From: Diplosphaera chodatii
Lineage: Eukaryota; Chlorophyta; Trebouxiophyceae; Prasiolales; Stichococcaceae
Length of the DNA stretch: 64,000 bases
NCBI GenBank assembly: GCA_032358165.1
Contig: JAALGY010000053.1
Location: 2,666,001-2,730,000 of the forward strand
Direction of reading: 5' to 3'
The notes below the pieces were generated by a model, which did no database searches, had not been told where the DNA came from, and saw only the letters and a list, made by a program, of their open reading frames with translations. The position numbers were made by a program, and so were the translations under genes. Every line of letters starts with the position of its first letter. Position 1 is the first letter of the stretch. Positions 1-11,092 of this stretch are shown here, piece by piece.

Positions 1-127
1 CCCAGACGTTGTAACAGTCATTCTTGCGCACTCAGCACTCAACACTCTCTGTAGCGTGCTCGCAAACCGCAGAAAGAACACAACCCATCTTCTGTCGCAA
101 TCAATCACAGCAGAAGCCTGAGCATCA

Positions 128-1445
128 ATGGCGCTCGTGGGGTTCAGCGACGACCTGTGGAGCCCACTCTTCAACAACTGGCCGGCGACAGCTGGGGCGC
201 TGAGCCAGCGCGGCGAGAACGGCCTCAGCCTGCGCAACATCCCCCTGGACGTGGTTGAGGTGCGTCTCTGAGTCGCTCCGGCGTGCACGTGCTCTACTGC
301 GACCGTTGTAGCCGGGGTTGCACCACGCAAATGCTGCAGATGGCACCAGCGACCAGCTTTTGCAGCAGCTTTCCAGAGCAGAACTGTGTGTGCAGACGTT
401 ATTTGCAGTAACGTGTGAGCAGATGAACTTGTTCTTGCTGCACCTTCTTGCCCAGCCGGGCAGCATGGGAAGCTTCTCGAGTCAGCCCTCAGCGCGCATG
501 CATGCAGCCTGCCACTTGACAGCGAGTGCATGCAGCCCTGCTACCGCAAATGTGCCTTTATGGTATCGCTGCTGTCCTATCAGCGTTCCAATCGCACTAT
601 TCGGCTGCTATATCCTTGTCGCACACTCTTCGGCAGATCCCCAGCATGCACACGCCATGTAGCAGCCCGAGCTGTGGTGAACCTGCAGCCGCTCCTATAT
701 ATCCTGCTGCCTGAGGTCCTGCAGCTTGTGCGTGCGTCGTCTCTGTATACAACACCTGACCAACAGTGATTCTCATGTGCCGCAGAAGGACAAGACGTTC
801 GAGATCAAGGCGGACGTCCCGGGCGTCGACAAGAAGGACATCAAGCTCAACGTAGAGGGCGACGTGCTGTCGCTGTCAGTGCAGAAGACGCAGAACAAGG
901 AGGTGTGTGCTCGACTGTGATCTAGGCAGAATCATGCTGGAACCTCTGTCTGCTGGCTGCCTGTGCTGGCGGTGCAGTGCCTGCCAGGTTCGCACAGAAA
1001 TTTCTAGAACCAGCGGTGGCCCCGCAGGTGTCAGGGCAGTGTTGTTGCTGTCAAAGTTTGTTCGCTTGCTGCGCTGGCAGCTCCTAGGAAACTCCCAGCC
1101 GCCTGCGGCGTGGCACAGGTGCTGCGGGCTCGCGTGCGCTGCAGGGAACGCAGCACGCAGCAGACACACCACTGCAACGTTTGCAGGCAGAACTCGCGCA
1201 CTATGATGACAGCAGGCCTGATCTCTTCTACTTCCTGTTACCCGCAGGACAAGAAGCAGGATGAGAAGGGCGGCGTGAAGTACCATCGCACGGAGCGCTC
1301 GTCGATGTTCGTGCAGCGGTCGCTTCGGCTGCCGGAGTCCGCCGACCTGTCCAAGATCTCCGCCAAGTACACCGACGGCGTGCTGCAGATGGAGGTGCCG
1401 AAGTCCGAGGAGAAGACACGCACCCACAATGTGCAGATCGAGTGA
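128..1445 (+). CDS. HSP20: Small heat shock protein, HSP20 / alpha-crystallin family
   Basis: Three exons, 128-259, 786-902 and 1248-1445, join in phase to give 148 residues. Both introns are GT-AG. The product starts MALVGFSDDLW and continues into an alpha-crystallin domain: the strand KTFEIKADVPGVDKKDIKL, then VEGDVLSLS, and the closing DGVLQMEVPK, which replaces the more usual GVLTV. It ends in HNVQIE, resembling the I-x-I/V tail that docks between dimers. Members of this family are ATP-independent holdases that bind unfolding proteins. No transit or signal peptide is visible, so a cytosolic location is likely. The length is normal for the family. No clear heat shock element could be read in the 127 bases upstream, but the promoter is cut by the window edge. 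Confidence 0.93.
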
Positions 1446-2554
1446 TGGCCCCGCAACCAGTGATGGAACAGCAGCAGATTAGTGGCAGCAGGCGGGTCGA
1501 CGCAGTGTAGCAATAGTGCACCGTTTTGCAATATCCGGAGGTTTCATCTGCAGCAGCCGCATGGCAACTCCGATCATTGCGGCTGCTGCAGCATAGGACT
1601 GCGTTTTCGCAGCCGGCGTCAACTCTGACAGCCCGAATAGTTTAACGGCAGTGTAGCATTGGAACCTGCAATACATGGTAGTGTGGTAGAATGGCTCTTT
1701 GTCACAACTTACAGCACAGTCAACACGCTCTGCTCGGTTTGGTTGCTGTTGTTGTGAGAGGTGTAGCATCAGTGCATCTGTAAACATCTAGTGTAGAACG
1801 AACTACCCAATCAGGGTGACTGGGTAACATGACACGACTGCCCCACCACATCGTTACAGCTGGCAGATGTGCTAACTGAAGCAGGGCGCTCTGCGCAGCG
1901 TGCGAGTGCCATGACTGATGTCCCTCGACTTGGAACACGAAAATTAAACTGTCTTGTATATGTGCACGTTGACTGACAGTACACAATTTCACAGCCCTCT
2001 GGCATGCTGTGGCGCTGCGGAATGTGTCAGCGGAGCTTGCAAACTTGCAGCTGAAGTGACGCTTGTAGTGACAGTGCTGCAGGCAGCCTGCGCAGCGAGT
2101 GCATCAGTGCCTGTGCAGCGTGCGGCGAGCCTGCTGCGCTGCGTGCACAGGTCTGTACCGCATGCAAATACAGATGGCATGCGCAGGCACGGTGATTTGG
2201 GCAAACAGCGCAGAGGTCAAACACTCATTGCATAGATGAAGTCAGTACCGTTCTTGGGACGGGTCAAACGCAACATGCACGGCTGTGCACAGACCGCTGT
2301 AAGCAAGCTGCCCCACTTCCAGCTTCCAATTGATGAGTCGCGTTGCAGACCTTTGCAGACAGCTCGAGAGCTCGTGGCGACAGACCCGCTCACTCTTCCG
2401 CAGCCTGCAGCAGACACTGTAGCTTGCATCTCTTAGTGACACAGCGCCGAATGGCCGCACCGTGACTGGGTTAGTGCCATTGCATCCAAAATCTTGGTCA
2501 ACACCAGCTTGCACACACTTCAAAACACCTCTACACGCATCGCACCAGGTTTTC
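1446..2554. other. Spacer: HSP20 3' region and PUKI upstream region
   Basis: No coding exon is supported here. A TGTAA motif at 1779-1783, the usual green-algal poly(A) signal, lies about 335 bases after the HSP20 stop and probably ends that transcript. The rest should hold the promoter and leader of the pseudouridine kinase gene. An in-frame ATG at 2462 would lengthen that protein by 31 residues. I prefer the start at 2555 because it puts a peroxisome signal near the N terminus. Confidence 0.5.
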
Positions 2555-5500
2555 ATGCATCCGGACCCGCCACCGCGCCGCAGACTGGATGTCCTGGCGC
2601 AGCACCTTAAGCCGCAGTCAGTATCAGACGTTGCGCCGGATGCGTTGCGGCCTGCATCTGCCGCAGCGCCGGCTGTGGTCATCGGCGGCATCGTGATGGA
2701 CGTGCAGGTAACGTAGTCCACTACCTGGATTGATATAGGGAGCCAGGAGAGGATGCAGCAGCAGCCCATCCCCGTGCTGCTCTGCAAGGGACGCCTTTCG
2801 GGTATCAGTTGACTGCGGCACATTTGCATGGGGTCGAAGCAGGATGTGACACGCGACCCGGGGCCACGCGCTGCAGGCGCGTCCGCAGGCGGGCGGCGCG
2901 GGGCTCCAGGCGGGCGGCTCGGTGCCGGGGACGGTGACGCACACGCCCGGCGGGGTGGCGCGGAACATCGCGGTCAGCCTGGCCCAGCGCCTAGGGTGAG
3001 CACTGCCGCCCCTAGCGAAACCCAGCTGGTATGTGGGTGAGCGTGCTGACCCGTGGCTGGGGTGATGCGGCGCTACACGGGCAGCGCAGCAGGATGTCAG
3101 GCGCTGATCATCCATACCGGAGCGGCGGCAGCAAACACAGACAGTATTGCATCGGGAGACTGCAGCAGGCGAGGCATGCAGGCGCTGCAAGCCGACTGGC
3201 GATGGCCAAAAGTATGAGCCTCCATTTGAGCGGTCGTTTTGCACCATCCTGCGCAGGCCGCAGCAGCCGCGCCCGCTGCTGGTCAGCTGCGTGGGGCGGG
3301 ACGCTGCAGGGGGGGCGCTGGTGGACGACCTGAGCCGGCGCGGGCTGCCGCTGCGGGGCGTCCTGCGGCCGCCCGGCGCGGCGACGGCCACAGTCTCCAT
3401 CGTCTTCGATGCCGCTGGAGAGGTGCGCTTGGCTGTCCTGGCCGCCAGCTGAAAGGCTGTGCTCAGGGCAAGCTGACGTATGACTTGCACGCAGAGCTCA
3501 AAGCGTGCTACAGCCGAGTTCAGCAGTTCAGGAGCTCTCAGCATCATGCGCTGCTGGCTCTTCTGCCTGCAGGTGGCTGCTGCGGTGGCGGACGTGTCGG
3601 CGCTGGAGCGGGCGCTCACGCCCGCGGTGCTGGCCAGCGAGTTCCCGCACGACGTCGCCGCCGCGCCGCTGCTGATAGTGGATGCCAACCTGTCGCCGGC
3701 GGCGCTGCAGGTGCGGCTGCAGATCTGGCTGAGGTGTGGGGTCGCCCCTGCTCGGCTGCGCTCTACTGCAGCACCCAAGCACTGCACTTGCTGGACGCCC
3801 TGAGTTGGGGGTTTGGCGAGTGGCCGCAACCAGCTCTGGGGGCGGAACCGTGTCAGCCAGCATGTTGACAGTGCGATCTTTCGCAGGAGGTGTGCTCGAC
3901 GGCTGGTGCGGCGGGCGTGGCGGTGTGGCTGGAGCCGGTGTCGGCGCCCAAGGCCGTCAGGCAAGCTGCAGTTGCGGTGCTGCAGAGCCTGCATGCTCCT
4001 GATCTGCTAGTAGATCACAAATGCTTCGAAGACCATGGCTGGCGTAGCCACTTCTGTGCCAGCAACCAACACAAGGTTACGAGAATGTCGCATGTTTGCA
4101 ACGATGGCAATTGCGACTGTGAAATGAGCAGGTTGTGCAGCTTGACAGCTACAGTCCCTCTGAGCCAGGGTGCCCTTCCGTGTGCCAGGGCGGCCTCGGT
4201 CCTGCGGCACCTGGCCTTCGTGTCGCCAAACGCCGCCGAGCTGGTGTCCATGGCGCGGGCAGCGTGCGAGGCGCAGCAGCAGCAGCCTTGGCAGCGTAGC
4301 GACGGCACCCAGCAGCCGCTGTCGCCAGCACAGCAGTGTGACCAGCAGGCACAGGGGCTGCGGCAGCTGAGAAACGAGCCGCTGCAGCGGGATCAGCGGC
4401 AACAGGGGGCGGAGGCAGGTGGCGGGGCGCGGCGGCTGGTGCGGCCGCTCGCGCCGCACCTGGCGGTGCTGCTGCAGGTGGGCAGTACTGCAGGGTGTCG
4501 CTCTCGAGAGGGTGTCGCAGTTTTTGCACCTGGTAGTAGTCTGTGCTGGCTGGGCGCTTTCGTCAGGGGCACCCCTTCCAGCAGGCATGTCGGAAGCAGC
4601 CGGAAGTTGCTGCATCGCTGCTACCTGGCCCCACGCTGCAGCAAAGCACCCAACGGACAGCTATCTATGTAGGAATTCATCACCTGAAGCGGCCTTGGAG
4701 TGCAGGCAGGGGTGCAGCACGTGGCGCTGACGCTCGGCGCGGCCGGCGCAGCGCTGGCCACCCTGGAGCGGACCGCCGGCGCCAGCAGCAGCGGCGGCGG
4801 CACATGCACAGCCGGCGGCGGCGGCCCAGGCAGCAGTCTTGATATTTCAGACGGCCAATGCACCATCAGGGTCACGCACATGCCGGTGCGGACATGAATT
4901 TGGACCACCTGCTTTCCTGATGGCAGCGGGCTATATACCGAGAACATGCAAGGGGCCAACGCCATGGACGCCCCCAGATTGCCAAGCTGACACACCTTTG
5001 ACGCGACGCACACTACGCATCTGTACGCTTGCCAGCAGAGCGCATGGGGAACAGGTGGCAACCGCGAACCGTGGTGCCCACTGTCGCTCCTTCCAGTGTG
5101 GCAAGCTGACACACCTGGGACGCGATGCACATGTCGCACTCGTACACTTGCCAGCAGAGAGCATCAAGAACTGACGGCAACATAGACCCTCTCAGTCACC
5201 GCCATCCACCCTGCAGGCGGAGCCCGCAGCGGTTGCGACGACCAGCGGCGCCGGCGACTGCCTGGTGGCCGGGGCGGCGGCGGCGCTGCTACAGGGCTGC
5301 CCGCCCGAGGAGGCCCTGGCGCACGGCATGGTACGCCAGTCTCTAGACCCTGTAGCGAGGCTGGGACCCACTGCCCTTGAGCTGCAGTCAGCGACTGCCT
5401 CAGTCCACCACCTGCAGTTCTGCAACTCTTCAGCGTGCATCATGCGTCGGACTGCACAAACGCTTCTCAGCAGTGAGCCTGATTCGAAGCAAGCCCTTGC

Positions 5501-5682
5501 TGTTGATGCAGGCTGCGGCGCATGCGGCTGTGGAGAGTGACAGCAACGTGCCGCGGCGCTGCGACGCCACTGCAGAGCGGCAGCGAGCAAAACGCATCTA
5601 TGCGGCGCGCCAGACGTGGACAGAAGCTGTGGACCTGCAAACGGCTTACCGGCAGTGCCGACCAGCGGAACAGCAGAGCTGA
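2555..5682 (+). CDS. PUKI: Pseudouridine kinase (PfkB family), peroxisomal
   Basis: Nine exons join in phase to 467 residues: 2555-2707, 2877-2995, 3257-3422, 3573-3710, 3887-3960, 4189-4477, 4706-4885, 5217-5330 and 5512-5682. The enzyme phosphorylates pseudouridine to its 5'-monophosphate in RNA nucleoside salvage. The fold shows in VIGGIVMDVQ, TPGGVARNIAVSLAQRLG, LLIVDANLSP, AVWLEPVSAPKA and SPNAAELVSMA, and in the PfkB signature TTSGAGDCLVAG, whose Asp (about residue 387) is the catalytic base. Segments such as VAAAVADVSALERALTP match the plant pseudouridine kinase type rather than ribokinase or fructokinase. Residues 10-18, RLDVLAQHL, fit the PTS2 consensus exactly. The intron after 3960 has a GC donor. 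The region between the GG-rich linker (exon 7) and GAGD is longer than usual. The last exon end is less certain than the core. Confidence 0.9.
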
Positions 5683-6112
5683 CAGCAGTGAACTGCTGTC
5701 GGGCTGTCGTGTGTCAACTGCGTGTGGACGCGACTTGTGGTACGTGACTACTTTACACCATGGGCCAGTACCCTTCCAGAACAGCTTCCAGACGTACAGC
5801 GCTTCATGCCGTGGGAGTTGCATGGCGCAGTTCTACCCCGGTATGGGTTGCACTCGCAAAACTGCAGGGGCATGCAATACCGCTGCAGGGCCTGATCCAC
5901 CATCCGACCTGCCTAATATACATACACGTTCGATCGGCACAGTTGCCTGTTCAATTGGCACGTGCTATCACCTCATTCTTCACGCTCCGCCGCCTCACAC
6001 ACGCTGCTGTTCCTTCGGGTGCACACTGCTGTCGCAACGGTACATGCCCTCATCGGGCTGACAAGCGCTGATGTGTCAAGCTTGCTCCCGATGAGCTGCT
6101 CCCGGCTGAACC
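5683..6112. other. Convergent spacer between PUKI and lipase
   Basis: Both neighbouring genes end here. On the minus strand a TGTAA motif (TTACA at 5753-5757 on the plus strand) is a plausible poly(A) signal for the lipase. No equivalent was seen for the kinase. I see no coding exon. Confidence 0.45.
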
Positions 6113-9100
6113 CTATGCCTCCGCTGACAGCGCCTGGCCGCTGCTGCTGTCGCCGCCCGCGCTACCGCTGTCCGCGCCGCTGGATACATTCGCCGCTGCC
6201 TCCTTCAGCACCCTTATCACGGTGGGGTAGATTCGCTGATGGGCGTCCAGGCCCCAGGTGTAGTCCAGGTGCTGGTACTCTGGCTCCACGTGGTGTAGGA
6301 TGAGGGTGTGGCTGGGCAGCGCGGCCACCAGCGCCGCCACGTCCTGCGGCATCGCCATCTTGTCCCGGCCGCCTGCGGGGCAGGACAGCATGCTGGAACC
6401 GTTGACGAGTGGTGCCACACTGTTCACCAAACCGCCAAAACAGGAAAACAGGTGGAATGATGCTGTTCGCAGGAACAGAGCGTTCTGAAGCAGCCTAGCT
6501 TCCTGCAGGTTTCGACTCTATAGCAGCCCTGACCCAGTCACATCAGAGGCAGCTTACGATCCACCAGGGGACATGCTGCACAACTCATTGCAGAGCGGCT
6601 GGAACCAGCACCGATGCCTGGGCACCGCAGCCGGACCCCATGGCAGATGCCAGCCCCGGGACAGGATCACGGATCGCGGCTTGCGCCCCGGCAGGCAAAA
6701 CACCTTCACGACAGCCTGGAGACCCTGCAGCCAGCTGCCAGTCCGGGCCCCTCACCCGAAAACAGCGCGATCGGGGTGACGATACGGTGCAGGGCGTACT
6801 CCGGTGGCGTCGCCCGGCCGTACACGCGCCAGTTGCAGCGCTGCGGCCGCAGCCAAGGGCCCCAGCACCAGCCGCCCCAATCGTACTTCTGCAGCAGCAT
6901 CGTGTACGCTCAAGCGTATGCACATCTGGACATACAGTGCAGGGAAAACGGAGACGCGCGGGAGTAAGTGAACATCAGGTGCTTTGTACTGTTGCATGGG
7001 CCAGAGCCTGACAACCAACTCCGTGAGGTGGCTCTCAACTCGAGCCAAGGTGGGTGGCAGCACACCTGGAATGTGGGCTTCGTGAGCCGCACGCCCTGCG
7101 CCCAGTGCACCACGTTCCGCACGCTTGTGCCTGTATGGAAGGTTCTGTGCTGAGAGTTCGGGGGTTGACAACGTTTACTGTTGCCCACTACAGGCACCGC
7201 CTGATGGGCAGCTGTCTGCGTGCAGCTAACACCATTCACATCCTGCGTGGCATGACGACATGGTGCCAAACCCTTTGCACGGTGTGCAGATGCTGGTCAT
7301 GCCAGCTGAGCAACACCCGACACAGCCTGGCGGCATGTGCAGATGAGGAGGGGCCAACCTGCGGGGGTGTACTGCAGGTACAGCGGCAGCCGCGTGGCGT
7401 TCAGGTTGGCGGGGTTGGCGCCGCAGATGGCGTCGATGACGGCGAGGCAGCGCGCCGGCTGCGCCCCGCACACTGCCGAAAACACCGCCGCAGTTTTGGG
7501 GTCCCCCGGCAGCAGCTCCATGAGTCCCAGTTCGTCGAAGACCTGCGGCAGTTCGGTCTGAGCTGTGGCTGAAGATCTTCAGTGTAAGGGGTCCGCCATG
7601 CACAGGTTGCCACGGCTGTGGCTAAGTGTGTATTGCACGCGATGTGACATGCACACGTCAGCACAGCACGAGACAGCTCGCAACCGGGGACATGTTCATG
7701 CAGCTCCAGGCTGTCTCCGCCTGTTCTGCTGTACATGGCGACTGACATCTGTGCCTTTGAGGCAGCTGAACGGACTGCCGGCCATGGCTCCCGGGCAGCT
7801 CAGCAGGCCGGACAGCCACGCCGTCACAGCGTCTCACCGTGTCGGTGTCCAGCGCGGCCAGGGCCCTGAGCGGCGGGCTCTGCAGGTGCTGCAGGAAGGC
7901 AACAGGCGCCAGCAGCGCCGCCGCGGTGAAGCGCGCCGCCAGCGCCGGGTCCCCCGCAAACGCCGCCAGCGCCATGGTCGTCCCCTGCGAGTGGCCTGCA
8001 GCCAGGATCCGCGCGTCAGCTTGGCCGAGAGACCCGGCATGTGTCAGCAGACGGACGTGCTCTGGTGTTCTGACTACCTGGTGGAGCATCCAATCGCAGC
8101 TCAGCAACAAACACTCACTACGTCGGTTAATACCACAGGGGGAACTGGTAGGGGTGGATGCTCAGCAGAAGTCTCAAGTCAGATGGAGAAGATGTGTAAA
8201 TGTAATTCGTAGGAGAGGTTGCTCACCGACATAGCCCAGCTTCCGGTGCCCCGTGGCCGCCAGCACGTACGCCGTCAGCGCCGGCAGGTCGCCCGCCGCC
8301 ATCTCGTCCCAGGAGAAGTCCCAGAACGCGGGCTCGGCGGGGTCCAGCGCGACGTGCGCCCGGCTGAACATGTTGCCACGCCTGCGGGGTGGGGCAGCGC
8401 ACAGCGCCTCAGTCCTGGTGCTAGCCAGCCTCTGGAAATCTACTCTCCGGCTGCACGCTGCGCTTGGGAGCCTTGAGACTGCACCAAACTTGTTCCAGTG
8501 CTCGATCAGGGGCATGGCAGCCTGAGCAAGCAATGTGGTGGATCCTCCGCGCCCATGCAGCACTGCAGCACTGGCAGTGTTGGCGACAGCAGGTGCTGCG
8601 TCGTTCATGCTCCAATGGCGCACGTGTTGCTCAGCCACACGTCGAAGCCGGCGTCGGCGAGCGCGAAGGCGAGGCTGCGGCGCGGCCCGCTGTCCACAAA
8701 CACCGCCGACGACTCCAGCAGCCCGTGCTGCAGCAGCACCGGCGGCCTGCAGCGGTGATCACTGACACATAGTGACACCCTCCTGTGATCGGAGTGGAGA
8801 GTTGTGGACGGGATGTGGCAGCCCAAATCATTGAAAAAGGAGCTTGTTCGACCCTAGGCTGCGCTGCAGACGCACCGCTTTGTGCAGGGTGAGCGCCACG
8901 ACAAGCCTGCAGCAAGGACCGCAGGGCTGCGAGCGGCATATACGGCAGTGATGCGCATCGCAAGCCTGGCCCAGTCTCGAGTGGGTCGTGCACCCACCTG
9001 CGGGTGAGCGGCGCCTCGCTGCGGACGCCCCGCGGCATGCGGAACACGCCCAGCAGGTACCCGTCCGCCGTCTGCACCGTGTGCGCCTCCAGCGGGTAGC

Positions 9101-9532
9101 CGTACGGCTGCACCAGTTCTGCGCAGCACGGGGCATGGATCTGTCAACCATCTGCCGTCCCTGAGATACTGGTGGCACCTTGGAAGCTGTCACTCTTCGA
9201 GAGGTTAGAGGCAATCATGAGGACAGTTTCCTATTCTACTGAAGGACGAGCCAGGAGACTGGTGTCAGCGGCATCGGCACATGCGACAGTGAACACGCAC
9301 CCTGCATGCTGCGGCCGACATGTGGGAACGTCAGCCGGGGACTGGAGGCTGTTTTCGCGCTGACCTGCTGCACTAGCTGCTGTAGCTGTGGCAAGCTGGC
9401 GCTGCCGCTGCTGGACGCCTGGTCTGCCCGAGGCTTTGCTTTCGATGCGCTGACTGGGATGGCGCCGCCAAATGACGCAGCACTGAGGATCAGCAGCAGC
9501 AGCAGCAGCCGCTGCGGCACAGTCAACGCCAT
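6113..9532 (-). CDS. Secreted or vacuolar acid lipase (alpha/beta hydrolase)
   Basis: Nine exons in transcription order join in phase to 481 residues: 9532-9301, 9118-8998, 8746-8624, 8381-8227, 7995-7838, 7557-7359, 7130-7066, 6888-6756 and 6372-6113. The N terminus is a signal peptide with a Leu-rich core (RLLLLLLILSAASFGG). An acid-lipase lid region follows (YGYPLEAHTVQTADGYLLG), then LLQHGLLESSAVF, the oxyanion region. Next come the nucleophile elbow GHSQGT with Ser about residue 213, TSVRNVVHWAQ, and the Asp and His of the triad in GGRDKM (about 399) and YQHLDY (about 430). This order is that of lysosomal acid lipase and plant triacylglycerol lipase 2, which cleave triglycerides or steryl esters. 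The length fits once the extra N-terminal linker is counted. The Ser/Gly-rich tail after the last helix is not conserved. Confidence 0.92.
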
Positions 9533-11092
9533 CAGCGCGCTAACTCACGGACATCACGAGATGTGATGCCTGTTCTGTGCACGTCCAGCAGCGCTGCATG
9601 CGCCGGTCCTGGTGTGGCGCATTTGACTCCGACGAGTGCCGGGCTGGCGATCTAGTGTCGCAAGCGCATACTCGTCACGCCACTTGCAGGGTGAGATACA
9701 TCAAGGGCGTGACAGTCCATCGCATGTCAACTTTGACAAGAAGCACATCAGCTTGTCGCTGATCTGTCAGCTGTGCCCCCTTGCTCCAGGGCGGTCGAAA
9801 GGATTGCCTGCGACTATCGTGATCGAGCCTCATGTAGATTGCCTCTGTTAATGCCACCGCACTGCTGCACCGCATGCGGGGCCCCGTCGACCAGCAGAAC
9901 GCCAGCCGACGCCAAAGAAATTAATTGCCAGTGAGTCTGAAGCAGTCTGAGTGGGTGCGGGAGCTGTGCTGCGAAGCGAGTTGGTTGCCGGTGAGCGGTT
10001 GCCTATGACAGTCCGCCTGTGGTTGAGTGTACAGCGGCGCCCTGCCTATGCGAGCAGCTCAGCCGCATGTACACGGCACATGAACTGATTGGCAGCATCG
10101 GATCTGCCTCCCTGCGGTGTGCTGAGCCGCAAACTTCTGGTGCCGGCGCTGAAGCTTTCCGATGCTTCAAATTGCAGGCTTGGTCGTCTAGCAGCCACGC
10201 ACCAGACGCCCGCCATGAAGGTACACAGACTTTGTGAGGCGTTTGTTCTGTTTTAGCCATAGTCGGGCGTTGAGCGGCGGCGTTGTTGGCAGCGAGAGGG
10301 CGCTGGGGCCCTGCTGTGTGGCTGTGTATAATCGCGGCTTGGGGGGCTCAGTCGGCGGCAGGCCGCCGGCGCAGCTGTGCGGAGCAGCAAACGACCTCGG
10401 AGCCGCCAGAGCCAGCTGCTGACCGCGGCAGGCAGCCCCATCCGAGGCCGCCCTTGCGTCAGCGGGCCGCCGAGTGACGTGTGCAATGATGGCGGATCGT
10501 TTTCGCTTGTGGCAGCGCCCTTCGGTCCAAGCCCTGCCTCTACCGCATGCATTGGGCTTGATTACATCAACTGCGCCGATCGAGACGGCGGACGTGGCTG
10601 GATCTGCTGGCCCCGGGCCGGCGACAGCTGCCGGGGGGTGCTGATGCCTGGGTGACAGACTTCACGGTTGTGAGCCAGGCAGCACCTGCAGCCGCCCTCC
10701 GCTGCAGGACGCCTGCGTGTCGACATTCAGTGTCACACAGTCTGGCCGGCACCAGGTGGCAGCGTCGTCTGGCAACAGCGAAGCTGGGCTGCAGCCGAGG
10801 CCCTCACAGGAGAGCCGATTCGGGTGCAGAGCCACAGCTGTTTAGTGTGAGTCAGCCGGGCTCACCCGAGACGAGTCGGTCGTCATTTTGGTGCTCGTCG
10901 CTGCTTGCAGACACGCCTGCAGGGTGTTGACTGGGACCGTAGGCCTCAGGCGGTGGGCCGTTTGGTTAGAGATCAGAGCCACAGTGGGCAGCCTGGCAGC
11001 AGCAGGAGGCTGCCTAGCCAGCAGCGCCAGTCGGAGAGTCGTGGTCACAGGCGGTATGAATTGAGGCGGTCCAGATCAGCATCAAACAGTGG
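9533..11092. other. Divergent spacer, shared promoter region
   Basis: About 1.56 kb separates the starts of the lipase (-) and the PCC13-62 gene (+). Several short open frames exist, but none resembles a known domain or splices in phase to the neighbours. The space probably holds both promoters and perhaps a 5' UTR intron. Confidence 0.4.

Noticed and set aside
1..127. Heat shock elements upstream of HSP20
   Set aside because: Only isolated GAA and TTC words are present, with no regular nGAAnnTTCn array.
3239..3868. 209-codon plus-strand open frame
   Set aside because: Overlaps PUKI exons 3 and 4 in a wrong frame; Ala/Arg-rich with no motifs.
2624..3994. 456-codon minus-strand open frame
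   Set aside because: Antisense shadow of the pseudouridine kinase exons and introns; composition is Arg/Ser/Ala-rich and no domain is present.
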